A stretch of DNA of 64,000 bases from Hallerella succinigenes. GTDB taxonomy: Bacteria > Fibrobacterota > Fibrobacteria > Fibrobacterales > Fibrobacteraceae. Positions 18,432 through 27,841 of this stretch are shown here, in pieces (position 1 is the first letter of the stretch; every line of letters starts with the position of its first letter). Where the stretch lies: the NCBI RefSeq assembly GCF_002797675.1, contig NZ_PGEX01000001.1:2728001-2792000 (forward strand), given 5' to 3'. The position numbers and the translations under genes were made by a program. The notes beneath the pieces are model-generated. The model ran no database searches. It was not told the DNA's origin and saw only the letters and a program-made list of their open reading frames with translations.

Positions 18432-20012
18432 ATGGCAGACGTTTTTCTCTATGATACCACTTTGCGCGATGGCAATCAGGACCGCAAGATTTCCCTTTCC
18501 TTAGGAGACAAGTTGCAGGCAGCCAAGCTGCTAGACTCTTTCGGCTTTGACTACATTGAAGGGGGCTGGCCCAATCCCAGCAATCCCATCGATGTGGAGT
18601 TCTTCAAGCATATTGGAGAAATGCATCTGACCCATGCGAAGGTTACCGCTTTCGGTAGCACGCGGCGTCCGAATATTCTTCCGGAAGACGATCCGCTGTT
18701 AAAGGCTTTGGTCGCAAGCCAAGCGCCTGTCAAAACGATTTTTGGCAAGAGCTGGGATTTGCATGTGACCGATGTCATTCGCACGACCCTTGAAGAAAAT
18801 CTCGACATGATCGAGTCCTCGGTTCGCTATCTCAAGGAAAATTCAGAATCCGTCATTTATGATGCGGAACATTTCTTTGACGGTTACAAGGCGAATCCGC
18901 AATATGCGCTCGATACATTAAAGTCGGCGGAACTCGGCGGTGCTGATTTCATTGTGCTTTGCGATACGAACGGCGGAACGATGCCGTGGGAACTTGCACA
19001 AATCATCCAGGCGGTAAAGGAAAAGGTTTCGACTCCGCTCGGCATTCATGCGCATAACGACAGCGGAATGGCGGTGGCGAATTCTCTCATCGCGGTTCAG
19101 AACGGCATCACGATGGTGCAGGGTGTTTTGAACGGCTACGGCGAACGCTGCGGTAATGCGAACTTGACGACGATCTGCGCGGATCTTGTCCTGAAGCTGA
19201 AAAAGGATCCGTTCTGCGCAAAGAACTTGCAGGATCTGCGCAAGGTGAGCCTTGCTTATGATCAGATTGTAAACATCCCGAGCAATGTCAACGCTCCGTA
19301 CGTCGGGGATGCCGCTTTTGCACATAAGGGCGGCGCTCACATCGATGGCGTGATGAAGGTCTCCCGCAGCTTTGAGCACGTGGACCCGCAGCTCGTGGGC
19401 AACAAGCGTGTGTTCGTTGCAAGCGATCAGGCGGGTGGCTCTCTGGTCGTGGAAAAGGTCAAGGAACTGCTCCATGTGGACGTGGACAAGAAAGACCCGA
19501 AGATCCGTGAACTTTTGCTTTTGATCAAAAAACGTGAAAACGACGGTTGGCATTTTGACAGTGCGGAAGCGAGCTTTGAGATGCTCGTGTACAGAACCCT
19601 AGGTCACTTTACGACGCCGTTCTCGCTTGAAAATTACCGTTTGATTGAAGACCGTACCATGCAGGGCGTGAGCGTTTCCCAAGCGACGGTCAAGCTTCAT
19701 ATCAACGATGAAATCAGTCTACAGGTAGCAGAAGGCGATGGCCCGGTGAACGCTCTTGATGCGGCACTGCGCAAGGCCTTGACCCCGTACTTCCCGTATA
19801 TGAAGAACGTTCGTTTGGACGACTTCAAGGTGCGCGTTCTTGGATCGAATGTCGGTTCCGATGCGCACGTGCGAGTGTGGTCTACCTTCGGCGACGAAAC
19901 GGATACCTGGCATGTGGCAGGCGTTTCTTCGAACATCATCGAGGCGTCTTGGTTCGCCTTGATAGACGGTCTCACCTACAAGATTTATAAAGAACAAAAA
20001 AACGGACACTAG
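18432..20012 (+). CDS. cimA: (R)-citramalate synthase
   Basis: Condenses acetyl-CoA with pyruvate to citramalate, the first step of the threonine-independent route to isoleucine. 526 residues. HMGL-like TIM barrel with LYDTTLRDGNQ at the start (metal and catalytic residues), FIVLCDTNGGTMPWE, GIHAHNDSGMAVANS and GYGERCGNANLT. A C-terminal LeuA-dimer-type regulatory domain runs from about residue 400 (VKLHINDEISLQVAEGDGPVNALDAALR). The opening and length fit the long CimA family better than LeuA. hisD begins 3 bp after the stop, an unusual pairing of isoleucine and histidine pathways. Confidence 0.9.
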   Translation: MADVFLYDTTLRDGNQDRKISLSLGDKLQAAKLLDSFGFDYIEGGWPNPSNPIDVEFFKHIGEMHLTHAKVTAFGSTRRPNILPEDDPLLKALVASQAPVKTIFGKSWDLHVTDVIRTTLEENLDMIESSVRYLKENSESVIYDAEHFFDGYKANPQYALDTLKSAELGGADFIVLCDTNGGTMPWELAQIIQAVKEKVSTPLGIHAHNDSGMAVANSLIAVQNGITMVQGVLNGYGERCGNANLTTICADLVLKLKKDPFCAKNLQDLRKVSLAYDQIVNIPSNVNAPYVGDAAFAHKGGAHIDGVMKVSRSFEHVDPQLVGNKRVFVASDQAGGSLVVEKVKELLHVDVDKKDPKIRELLLLIKKRENDGWHFDSAEASFEMLVYRTLGHFTTPFSLENYRLIEDRTMQGVSVSQATVKLHINDEISLQVAEGDGPVNALDAALRKALTPYFPYMKNVRLDDFKVRVLGSNVGSDAHVRVWSTFGDETDTWHVAGVSSNIIEASWFALIDGLTYKIYKEQKNGH

Positions 20013-20015
20013 ATT

Positions 20016-21293
20016 ATGAAAATCATTAAAGTCAAGCAGAAGTCGAAGGAAGTCGAACGCATCTGCGCACGCGGTGTCGCACCGACGGAAGAAATTCACC
20101 AAAAGGTCAAGCAGATTCTGGAAGACGTTCGCAAGGGCGGTCTTTCGAAGGCGGTCGAATACGCTCAGAAGTTCGACGGTCTCAAGGGCAAATCTCTCGC
20201 GGTGAGCGAAAAGACGATCGAAAAGCTTGCGGACAAGGTTCCGGAAACTCTCGCCAAGGGTCTTCGCCAGGCGATTAAGAATGCGATGGAATTCCACAAG
20301 CATGAACTCAAGGACCTGAACGGATTCTCTTTCAAGGGCAAGGACGGTGAAGTCCTCGGCCAGCGTATTCGTCCGATGCACCGCGTGGGTCTTTATGTGC
20401 CGGGTGGTGCTGCCGTGTATCCGAGTACGGTCATTATGAATGCGGTGCCGGCTCTGGTGGCGGGTGTTGATGAAGTCGTGGTGACGACTCCGGCGAAGGA
20501 CGGTATCCATCCGTCTGTCGCATTCGTTCTGCGCGAACTCGGCATTACGGAAGTTTATCACATCGGCGGCGCTCAGGCTGTGGCGCTCCTCGCTTACGGC
20601 GCAAAGGGGATTGAACCGGTCGACAAGATTGTGGGCCCGGGTAACGTCTTTGCCGCCATCGCAAAGAAGGAAGTCTTCGGTACAGTGGATATCGACATGA
20701 TCGCCGGTCCGTCTGAAATTCTCGTGATGGCAGACAAGACGGCGGATCCGGACTTTGTGGCTGCAGACTTGATGAGCCAGGCTGAACACGGTTCAGGCTT
20801 TGAAGCTGCTATCTGCATTACCGACAACATGGATATGGCGAAGATGATTTCTGCTTGCGTCGATGAACAGGTGGAAAATTCTCCGAAGCGCGAACTCCTG
20901 GAAAAGGTTCTTGATCACTTTGGTCGTATTCTTGTAGTGGACAACTGGTTCGACGGTGTTGCGATTGCAAACCGCATCGCTCCGGAACACTTGGAAATCA
21001 TGACATGCGAAGCGGAAGAACTTTCGAAGAGCATTCTGAACGCGGGCGCTGTGTTCATTGGCCCGTGGTCGAGCGAACCGGTCGGTGATTACTTCGCAGG
21101 TCCGGACCACGTGCTTCCGACGAACGGGACGGCTCGCTTCTCGAGCCCGCTCGGCGTCTATGATTTTGTGAAGCGCATGAGCGTCATCCACTATTCGCAG
21201 AAGGCGATTCAGAAGCACGGAAAGGCGATTGCCGAAATGGCGACGACGGAAGGTTTCTATCACCACGCTCAGGCTGTGTTGAAGCGCCTCTAA
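20016..21293 (+). CDS. hisD: Histidinol dehydrogenase
   Basis: Last two oxidations of histidine synthesis, L-histidinol to L-histidine with NAD+. 425 residues, normal length. Diagnostic blocks: RVGLYVPGGAAVYPSTVIMNAVPA, HIGGAQAVALLAYG, VDKIVGPGNVFAAIAKKEVFG, MIAGPSEILVMAD and the zinc/active-site block LMSQAEHGSGFEAAICIT. The expected proton-relay His and Glu lie in RIAPEHLEI. It shares an operon with cimA (3-bp gap). No other his genes are in the window apart from hisS at the far end. Confidence 0.96.
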   Translation: MKIIKVKQKSKEVERICARGVAPTEEIHQKVKQILEDVRKGGLSKAVEYAQKFDGLKGKSLAVSEKTIEKLADKVPETLAKGLRQAIKNAMEFHKHELKDLNGFSFKGKDGEVLGQRIRPMHRVGLYVPGGAAVYPSTVIMNAVPALVAGVDEVVVTTPAKDGIHPSVAFVLRELGITEVYHIGGAQAVALLAYGAKGIEPVDKIVGPGNVFAAIAKKEVFGTVDIDMIAGPSEILVMADKTADPDFVAADLMSQAEHGSGFEAAICITDNMDMAKMISACVDEQVENSPKRELLEKVLDHFGRILVVDNWFDGVAIANRIAPEHLEIMTCEAEELSKSILNAGAVFIGPWSSEPVGDYFAGPDHVLPTNGTARFSSPLGVYDFVKRMSVIHYSQKAIQKHGKAIAEMATTEGFYHHAQAVLKRL

Positions 21294-21320
21294 GCTTTTC
21301 TTTCAAACGGAATGTTTGTA

Positions 21321-21356
21321 AAAAAGTTCCTCGCAAAGCGGGGAACTTTTTGATTT
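21321..21356. terminator. Bidirectional terminator between hisD and the SpoU methyltransferase gene
   Basis: Stem AAAAAGTTCCTCG / CGGGGAACTTTTT with loop CAAAG. T-runs on both strands suit the convergent hisD (plus) and methyltransferase (minus) transcripts. Confidence 0.85.
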
Positions 21357-21372
21357 TAAAACTATAAAAAAG

Positions 21373-22128
21373 TTAAAACTTGTACCCGGTGCGGATCGCG
21401 TAAGAGAGAACGGCGAAGGCGCCTGCTACGTTCATGCTCGCCTTTCGACCCGCCATCGGAATTTCCACTTTGAGGGAACATTTTTCAAGCAAATCCGGGG
21501 CGATACCGAGTTCTTCGTTGCCGAGAATGATCAGGCCTTTTTTCGGCCATTCCACGGTAGAAATGGGAACGGATCCCTCGCCGGTTTCAAGCGCGATAAT
21601 GCTGTAGCCGTTTGCTAAATGCGCCTGGATGCAGTCGAACGGAGTTTCCCAGCGTTTGTGCGGAATCCAGCGTTCTGTGCCACGGGCTGCGCTCTTGAGC
21701 ATCGCATGGTCAATGTCTGGCGTGTAACCGGAAAGGTGTACCGCTTCAAGACCAAAACAGTCCGAGGTGCGGAAGACCGATCCGATGTTAAATCCGCTGC
21801 GTAGATTGTGCGCAAGCACGGCGTAGGGGAGCGTCTGCATGACCGCTTCAGAACGGTCGCCTGGTTCGTTTTCTAGGTAGACATCGCGTTCAAAGCCGAG
21901 ACCCGCCTCGGTGCGGAAGTCTTTATAAAGATCAATTAGCTCGGCTTGATTTTTTCCGTTCAAGCGTTTGGAAGCGGGGAAGTTTTCCCATTCGGCATAA
22001 TGCTCATATTCGTTACGAATCTGGGCCATGTCGTTGCCGAGCTGAAGAATGAGAATTCGCAAAAGTTCTGCGAAGCGCTTGGCTTTTGTCTTTGGCGCTA
22101 GCGCGGAAAATTTTTGAATCGAGTACAT
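21373..22128 (-). CDS. SpoU/TrmH-family RNA 2'-O-methyltransferase
   Basis: SAM-dependent ribose methylation of tRNA or rRNA, with a trefoil-knot SPOUT fold. 251 residues. The N-terminal 90 residues are helical and unlike TrmH. The SPOUT domain follows with motif 1 NIGSVFRTSDCFG (Asn and Arg), motif 2 LIILGNEELGI and motif 3 VEIPMAGRKASMNVAGA. SMNV stands where SLNV is usual. The gene begins 5 bp after the metG stop, so the two are co-transcribed. The exact RNA target cannot be told. Confidence 0.87.
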   Translation of the reverse strand: MYSIQKFSALAPKTKAKRFAELLRILILQLGNDMAQIRNEYEHYAEWENFPASKRLNGKNQAELIDLYKDFRTEAGLGFERDVYLENEPGDRSEAVMQTLPYAVLAHNLRSGFNIGSVFRTSDCFGLEAVHLSGYTPDIDHAMLKSAARGTERWIPHKRWETPFDCIQAHLANGYSIIALETGEGSVPISTVEWPKKGLIILGNEELGIAPDLLEKCSLKVEIPMAGRKASMNVAGAFAVLSYAIRTGYKF

Positions 22129-22133
22129 GGGCT

Positions 22134-24209
22134 TTAGTGAACCTTCTTGCCGTCGAGAACGTCACAGGTCACCGGCTTGTCGCCGATTTCGAGAGCGTTT
22201 TCGCCACAGAATACAACTTTGCCGCGTACTTCGAGAGAAATCTTTTCGAAGTCCTTTACTTTGAGAATACGACCGTCGGTTGCCGGAGCGATTCCGTGGA
22301 AGGTGGCGCGGTCACCCGGCTTTGCATCTTCTGGCGGAGCGATGAGCACGCAGACGTGCTCTTCGTCGGTGTCGCCGGCAAAGAGCATACCGTTGCTCAT
22401 GATGCCGCGGAGCGGAGCCGGTTTCAGGTTTGCAAAGAGGACGATCATGCGGTCCTTGAGTTCTTCTGCCTTGTAACTTGCACGAAGGCCCGAGCAAATG
22501 GTGCGCGGTTCGCCTTCGCCGGCATCGACCTGAAGAACGTAGAGGGAATCTGCGTCCGGATGGTTCTGCACGTCGATGATTTTGGCTGCGCGAATGTCCA
22601 TTTCAGCAGGCACCTCTTCTGCGGTGAGAGGCTTGTTCTGCTTCGGCTTCTGTACCGGCTTTGCCTGTTCCTGCTTCTTTTCTTCTTCGATACGCGGGAA
22701 GAGAGGCTTGCCTTCGCCGAAGGTTTCGCCGCTCTGGAGAACGCCCCAGGAAAGATCTTCTGCGCTCTGGAACTTGGAACCGAGCATGGCAAGACCTTCT
22801 TCTGCCTTGGACGGAATGACCGGCCAGAGGAGGCAAAGAGAAAGACGCACGGCTTCTGCGGAAATGTAAAGAACCGTGGCGAGTTCGTCCTTTTTGGATT
22901 CGTCCTTCGCGAGCTTCCATGGAGCCTTGACTTCGAGATAACGGTTGATGCTGCGCACGAGCTGCATAATGGTTTCGATCGACTGCGAAAGTCGAGCCTT
23001 TGGAAGGCCTTCCTTGATTTCGGCAATCACCTTACCGGCGAGATCGATGACTTCCTTTTCGGCTTCGCCGATCTGCGCTGCCTTCGGGAGCTTGCCTTCG
23101 AAGTTATTGAGCACCAGGCGGTGCACGCGGTTCAGCACGTTGCCGAGGTCGTTGGCGAGGTCGCTGTTGATGCGACGGACAAAGCCTTCGTGCGTGAAGT
23201 TTGCATCCTGTCCTACGACCATTTCACGGGCGAGGAAGTAGCGGAACGCGTCGATACCGTATTTTTCCATGTAATCCATCGGATTCACGACGTTGCCTGC
23301 GGACTTGCTCATCTTTTCGCCGCCGTTCACGAGCCACCAACCGTGGGCAAGAACGTGTTCCGGAAGCGGAATGTCAAGTGCCATGAGCATTGTCGGCCAA
23401 TAGACGCAGTGGGTCGTCAAAATGTCCTTGCCGATTAGGTGGTAAGTGGCCGGCCAAATCGGAGTGCCGTCCGCATAAGTCTTGTGGAAGGCGGTCGAAG
23501 CGCTTACATAGTTTAACAAGGCGTCGAACCAGACATAGGTCACATAGTCTGTATCGAACGGAAGTGGAATGCCCCAGCTGAGGCGAGCCTTTGGACGGCT
23601 AATGCAAAGATCGTTCAGAGGCTGTTTCAAGAAGCCGCGGATTTCGTTCCAGCGGTAATCTGGAACGATCCAATCTTTGTGGCTTTCGAGGAAGTCAATC
23701 AGCTTCTGCTGATAGGAACCCATCTTAAAGAAGTAGTTCTTTTCCTTGAGCCATTCCACCGGGCGGTGGCTGATCGGGTCGCACTTGTTTTCGTCAAGTT
23801 CGTCTTCGGTAAAGAAACGTTCTTCGCCGACGGAGTACCAGCCTTCGTATTCCTTGGAATAAATTTCGCCCTTGTCCCAGAGCTTCTGGAGGCATTCTTG
23901 CACGTAAGCTTTGTGTTCCGGCATGGTCGTGCGGATAAAGAAGTCGTTGCCGATATCCATCTTTTTCCACAGGTCTTCAAAACGGTGGTAGTATTCGTCC
24001 ACGTGTTCCTGCGGGGTGACGCCACGCTTTTCGGCGGCACGCTGTACTTTTTGACCGTGTTCATCGGTACCGGTCAAGAAGTAGGTCTGATATCCCAGAA
24101 TCTTGTGAAATCGGGTGAGAATGTCTGCAAGAACGGTTGTATAGGAGTGACCGATATGCGGCGCGTCGTTAACGTAGTAAATCGGGGTAGTAACGTAAAA
24201 GTTCTTCAT
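22134..24209 (-). CDS. metG: Methionyl-tRNA synthetase
   Basis: Charges tRNA-Met. 691 residues: HIGH motif (NDAPHIGHSYTTVLAD), TGTDEHGQK, and KMSKS motif GGEKMSKSAGNVVNP near residue 300. An anticodon-binding helical domain follows, then a Lys/Pro-rich linker and a C-terminal Trbp111-like OB fold (DIRAAKIIDVQNHPDADSLYVLQVD, LFANLKPAPLRGIMSNGMLFA) that aids dimerisation and tRNA binding. The connective peptide lacks the zinc Cys knuckles of the E. coli form. The ATG at 24209 starts MKNFYVTTPIYYVN, the universal family start. Confidence 0.97.
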   Translation of the reverse strand: MKNFYVTTPIYYVNDAPHIGHSYTTVLADILTRFHKILGYQTYFLTGTDEHGQKVQRAAEKRGVTPQEHVDEYYHRFEDLWKKMDIGNDFFIRTTMPEHKAYVQECLQKLWDKGEIYSKEYEGWYSVGEERFFTEDELDENKCDPISHRPVEWLKEKNYFFKMGSYQQKLIDFLESHKDWIVPDYRWNEIRGFLKQPLNDLCISRPKARLSWGIPLPFDTDYVTYVWFDALLNYVSASTAFHKTYADGTPIWPATYHLIGKDILTTHCVYWPTMLMALDIPLPEHVLAHGWWLVNGGEKMSKSAGNVVNPMDYMEKYGIDAFRYFLAREMVVGQDANFTHEGFVRRINSDLANDLGNVLNRVHRLVLNNFEGKLPKAAQIGEAEKEVIDLAGKVIAEIKEGLPKARLSQSIETIMQLVRSINRYLEVKAPWKLAKDESKKDELATVLYISAEAVRLSLCLLWPVIPSKAEEGLAMLGSKFQSAEDLSWGVLQSGETFGEGKPLFPRIEEEKKQEQAKPVQKPKQNKPLTAEEVPAEMDIRAAKIIDVQNHPDADSLYVLQVDAGEGEPRTICSGLRASYKAEELKDRMIVLFANLKPAPLRGIMSNGMLFAGDTDEEHVCVLIAPPEDAKPGDRATFHGIAPATDGRILKVKDFEKISLEVRGKVVFCGENALEIGDKPVTCDVLDGKKVH

Positions 24210-24224
24210 ATGCGCAAAGATAAC

Positions 24225-24252
24225 AAAAAAGCGCCTCCGAATGGAGGCGCTT
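24225..24252 (-). terminator. Terminator of the repeat-bearing porin gene
   Basis: Read on the minus strand: AAGCGCCTCC, loop ATTC, GGAGGCGCTT, then a T-run ending in TTTTTTG. It follows the porin stop by about 23 bp and precedes metG. Confidence 0.88.
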
Positions 24253-24275
24253 CAATTCGAACTGTCGAAAAAGGA

Positions 24276-25769
24276 TTAGTTGATTCGCCCGATCAAGTTG
24301 CCACTGAACTGATAGTCACGGGAAGAACCGTAGCTATGAGCACCGAAGGAAAGGGTGAAGCGCTTGGTGAGCGGCTTTTCGATGTAGAATGCACCGAGAA
24401 CATCCTTCACATGCTTCTTGTCCGTATCCGCGTATTTGGTTTCTGCGCGGTCGTGAATGTATTCTGCTTCGAGAATGATGCGGTAGTCACCCGGAGTGAA
24501 GAGAAGACCGCCGGTAATCGGAGCGACCATGTCGATTGTGCGGGTGCGTTTCTTGCCGAAACGGTCGGTATAGGTTTCTTCTGCATCGAGACCCATCAAA
24601 GCGCCTTCGAGGAAGAAGTAAGCGATGTTATCGACAATCGGGGTCTTGCCCTGGAGAGCGATTGTGTGACGGACGTCAACGTCATTGTCATGGATGAGGT
24701 CGAAGACATTTGTACGGTAGCCGAGGTCGAGGTTCAGAAATTCAATGCCGCTGAGGTCATGGAAGTTGAACATCAAACGAAGGTCACCCGTGTTGAGGTT
24801 CGGAGTCGTGCTGATGAAAGCGACGCTCATCGTCATTGTTTCCGTTGGGGTGAGCGTGAACTGCAAAGCGTTTTCGCTCGAAGCTCCAGACTTGAAGCCG
24901 TTGTAGTAGCCATCGACGTAGTTACCGAAGTAGTCACCGTTCTTCTGCGTGAATTCCCAACGACCGAGCTTGATAGAGGCGTATTTGGTGTGCTGTTCAG
25001 CCCATGCTTCGTGGATTTCAAAGAGATCGCGGTATTCATAAGAATCCGAAGTATCGCCGTCAGCGGTGTGATGGGCGTGATACTGGTTGTCTATCAAGTC
25101 GCCCGGATACATATAGAGCAAGATACGACCGTTGAAGTCATCGGAATGGGTTTCCATGCCGAGGTTGGCGCGGCCCCACCATTCTTCGAAGTTATCGCCG
25201 TTGTCGTCGTCTTCGCTTGTCCAGAGAACCTTGCTTGCCTGGATTTCAAAGCTTGCGTCGATATCAAAGACAAATTCGCCAGCCTTGAAAAGCGGTTTTT
25301 TCTGGGCTTTTTTCGGAGCTGAAATAGACTTGGGAGAAGCCATGGACATGTCCAGAGCAGGAGCCGCATTGGCTGTATCAGCGGGTGCAGCAACCGGAGC
25401 TTCTGCGACCTTGGCTGTATCGGCGGGTACAGCGGCCGGGGCTTCTGCGACCTTGGCTGTATCGGCGGGTGCAGCGGCCGGGGCTTCTGCGACCTTGGCT
25501 GTATCGGCGGGTGCAGCGGCCGGGGCTTCTGCGGCCTTGGCTGTATCGGCGGGTGCAGCGGCCGGGGCTTCTGCGACCTTGGCTGTATCGGTGGGTGCAG
25601 CGGCCGGGGCTTCTGCGACCTTGGCTGTATCGGCGGGTGCAGCGGCCGGAGCTTCTGCGACCTTGGCTGTATCGGTGGGTGCAGCGGCCTGGGCTACCTT
25701 TGCAGAATCGGCAGGCTGTGCGAACAGGGCAGTTGCCATTGCAATTGATGCAAATAGAACTTTGTTCAT
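24276..25769 (-). CDS. Outer-membrane beta-barrel (porin-like) protein with Ala/Pro-rich tandem repeat
   Basis: 497 residues. Signal peptide MNKVLFASIAMATALFA, then eight copies of a 14-residue unit (AAAPADTAKVAEAP and variants), a basic linker (APKKAQKKPLFK), and a long C-terminal region of alternating amphipathic strands with many aromatic and acidic residues. The strand-like ends (FTLSFGAHSYGSS) fit a porin barrel. The start at 25769 is chosen because GGAG lies 6 nt upstream; an ATG at 25787 would sit before this ribosome site. The repeat may span the periplasm or contact peptidoglycan. Transported substrate unknown. Confidence 0.78.
   Translation of the reverse strand: MNKVLFASIAMATALFAQPADSAKVAQAAAPTDTAKVAEAPAAAPADTAKVAEAPAAAPTDTAKVAEAPAAAPADTAKAAEAPAAAPADTAKVAEAPAAAPADTAKVAEAPAAVPADTAKVAEAPVAAPADTANAAPALDMSMASPKSISAPKKAQKKPLFKAGEFVFDIDASFEIQASKVLWTSEDDDNGDNFEEWWGRANLGMETHSDDFNGRILLYMYPGDLIDNQYHAHHTADGDTSDSYEYRDLFEIHEAWAEQHTKYASIKLGRWEFTQKNGDYFGNYVDGYYNGFKSGASSENALQFTLTPTETMTMSVAFISTTPNLNTGDLRLMFNFHDLSGIEFLNLDLGYRTNVFDLIHDNDVDVRHTIALQGKTPIVDNIAYFFLEGALMGLDAEETYTDRFGKKRTRTIDMVAPITGGLLFTPGDYRIILEAEYIHDRAETKYADTDKKHVKDVLGAFYIEKPLTKRFTLSFGAHSYGSSRDYQFSGNLIGRIN
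25353..25688 (-). repeat. 42-bp tandem repeat within the porin gene (8 units)
   Basis: Codes for eight successive 14-residue units of the type AAAPADTAKVAEAP, differing at only a few positions (Thr for Ala, Val for Ala). Nucleotide units are near-identical, so copy-number change by slippage or recombination is expected. Confidence 0.9.
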
Positions 25770-25840
25770 GATCATCTCCTTATCCAATAGTTTTCATTAA
25801 AATTATAACAAAAAAAATAGAGAATTGTTAAATTTTGTTT

Positions 25841-26275
25841 ATGATTCGAATAGAAAATTCCAGAGTCCTTTTTTTGGGCGAATTACCGATTCGGCGCTTG
25901 CTCGAATTCCGTTCTGAATTTTATCCGATCATGCTCCGCATATTAGACATAGTGTACGAGCGAAAAATTCAGATGGTCGCTTCGCCGATTACTCTTGCGA
26001 ACATCTCGTTTAAGGCACACGAAAAGGCGCAGCCGGTTTTGGCTCGGGAATTCAAGGAATTCTTTACCAAGAGTTCTCAGTTCATGCTGCGGGAAATCGA
26101 TGCGGAAATCGCCGCGGTTTCTGCAGAGTTCCGTTCCAAGTACAAGCTTTCCCTGGAAGATTCTTTGCAACTCGCGACCGCTTACGTCTGTGGGGCGGAT
26201 CTTGTACTTACGGAAAACGAAGAGTGGAAAGAGATTTCCGACATGAATGTCGTGACACTTTCCGAATTCGCTTAA
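25841..26275 (+). CDS. PIN-like domain protein, possibly catalytically degenerate
   Basis: 144 residues. The C-terminal half matches a VapC-type PIN fold: SLEDSLQLATAYVCGADLVLTENEEWKEI, with an Asp and a late acidic residue as in the canonical D...A..gad.lvTnD pattern. The N-terminal strand, normally LDTNV or similar, reads RVLFLGELPIRRLLEF, so Gly stands where the first catalytic Asp is expected. No antitoxin gene is adjacent. Either a domesticated non-nuclease PIN protein or an orphan toxin relic. The ATG at 25841 is used; a TTG at 25835 is possible. Confidence 0.6.
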   Translation: MIRIENSRVLFLGELPIRRLLEFRSEFYPIMLRILDIVYERKIQMVASPITLANISFKAHEKAQPVLAREFKEFFTKSSQFMLREIDAEIAAVSAEFRSKYKLSLEDSLQLATAYVCGADLVLTENEEWKEISDMNVVTLSEFA

Positions 26276-26365
26276 AATATTCCTTCAAATTTTTTCAAAC
26301 TTGTTTTGCCGAGCTTCGGATTTAATTAAATTTTATGCGAAAACAAAGTTTTTGGAGTTTTTGCT

Positions 26366-27820
26366 ATGTCCAAGTATTATCCAGTGATCGGTCTTGAAAT
26401 CCACTGCCAGCTTGCTACCAAAACGAAGATGTTCTGCGGTTGCGAAGTCGAAGTGAATACAAGCCCGAATAAGCATGTTTGCCCTGTTTGCCTTGGTTTC
26501 CCGGGTGCAATGCCTGTGCCGAACAAGAAGGCTGTGGAATACGCCATCCGTTTGGGTCTCGCTCTCCATTGCGAAATCGATCTGAACGCCATGTGGACTC
26601 GTAAGAACTACTTCTATCCGGACCTTCCGAAGGGGTATCAGATTACTCAGACCGGTGGACTTCCGATTTATGACCACCCGATTTGCCGTAACGGCTGGCT
26701 TGAAATTAAGCGTGCCGACGGCGTTGTCCGCCGAATCGGCATTACCCGTATTCACATGGAAGAAGATGCCGGTAAGCTTGTGCACGACATGAGCCCGACA
26801 GGCAGCCACTTTGACGCGAACCGTTGCGGTACTCCGCTTTGTGAAATCGTGACGGAACCGGATATTCGCAGTCCGGAAGAAGCCGTCCTCACCTTCAAGA
26901 AGATCAAGCAGATTCTCGAATACACGGGTGTTTCTCACGCCAACATGGAAAACGGTAACATCCGTTGCGATGGAAACATTTCTATTCGTCCGAGCGAAGA
27001 TGCTCCGTATGGAACTCGCGCTGAAATCAAGAACTTGAACAGCTTCACGAACCTCGAAAAGGCTCTCACGGCGGAATATCTCCTTCAAACCGTGACCCTC
27101 GATGCCGGCAAGGAAGTTCAGCAGTGCACCAAGCGCTATGACCCGAACGCCGACAAGACGTCCGTCATTCGCTCCAAGGAAGACGCTCCGGACTACAAGT
27201 ACTTCCCGGAACCGGATATGGTGCGCCTCGTGACCGATCCTGCATTCGTGGAAGAAATCCGTCGTACACTTCCGGAACTCCCGGATGCCCGTTACGCTCG
27301 ATTCCTCAACGACTTTAAGCTCACCGAATACGATGCTCAGGTTTTGACCGATGACATCAAGGTTAGCAACTGGTTCGACGCAGCTGCAAAGACTTGCAAG
27401 AACCCGAAGATCCTTGCTAACTGGGTCATTACGGAACTTCTCCGCGAGGTGAAGGAACTCGAAGGCGGCTTTGACGCGATCAAGGTTGTGCCGGAACAGC
27501 TCTCCCGTTTGGTGAATTTGATCGAAGAAGGCACGATCAACGGTAAGATTGCAAAGCAGGTCTTTGCCGACATGTTCGAAACCGGTAAGGATCCGGACAC
27601 GATTGTAAAGGAAAAGGGTCTTGTGCAGATTACCGATACGGCTGCAATCGAAAAGACGGTGATGGAAGTCGTCGAAAAGAATGCGGCTCAGTTTGCGGAA
27701 TTCAAGGCGGGTAAGGTCGCTCTTAAGGGCTTCTTCGTCGGTCAGGTGATGAAGTGCTCGGGCGGCAAGGCCAACCCGAAAATCGTGAACCAGATTCTCG
27801 ACAAGCTTGCACAGGGTTAA
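26366..27820 (+). CDS. gatB: Aspartyl/glutamyl-tRNA(Asn/Gln) amidotransferase subunit B
   Basis: tRNA-binding and kinase subunit of GatCAB, which converts Glu-tRNA(Gln) and/or Asp-tRNA(Asn) to the amidated forms. 484 residues: YYPVIGLEIHCQLATKTKMFC at the start with the metal-site Glu, CPVCLGFPGAMPVPN, RKNYFYPDLPKGYQITQ, and the C-terminal YqeY-like helical domain ending QVMKCSGGKANPKIVNQIL, which binds the tRNA elbow. gatA and gatC are not in this window. The downstream hairpin at 27842 may end its transcript. Confidence 0.97.
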   Translation: MSKYYPVIGLEIHCQLATKTKMFCGCEVEVNTSPNKHVCPVCLGFPGAMPVPNKKAVEYAIRLGLALHCEIDLNAMWTRKNYFYPDLPKGYQITQTGGLPIYDHPICRNGWLEIKRADGVVRRIGITRIHMEEDAGKLVHDMSPTGSHFDANRCGTPLCEIVTEPDIRSPEEAVLTFKKIKQILEYTGVSHANMENGNIRCDGNISIRPSEDAPYGTRAEIKNLNSFTNLEKALTAEYLLQTVTLDAGKEVQQCTKRYDPNADKTSVIRSKEDAPDYKYFPEPDMVRLVTDPAFVEEIRRTLPELPDARYARFLNDFKLTEYDAQVLTDDIKVSNWFDAAAKTCKNPKILANWVITELLREVKELEGGFDAIKVVPEQLSRLVNLIEEGTINGKIAKQVFADMFETGKDPDTIVKEKGLVQITDTAAIEKTVMEVVEKNAAQFAEFKAGKVALKGFFVGQVMKCSGGKANPKIVNQILDKLAQG

Positions 27821-27841
27821 TCTTTCCTTGAAACGCTTATG

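Noticed and set aside
22086-25322. Two long plus-strand frames opposite metG and the first porin
   Set aside because: Mirror frames of well-identified genes; composition typical of antisense translation and no ribosome sites.
25353-25688. Regular repeats that could be mistaken for a CRISPR array
   Set aside because: The units are contiguous with no unique spacers and are in frame within the porin gene. The same holds for 56859-57170.
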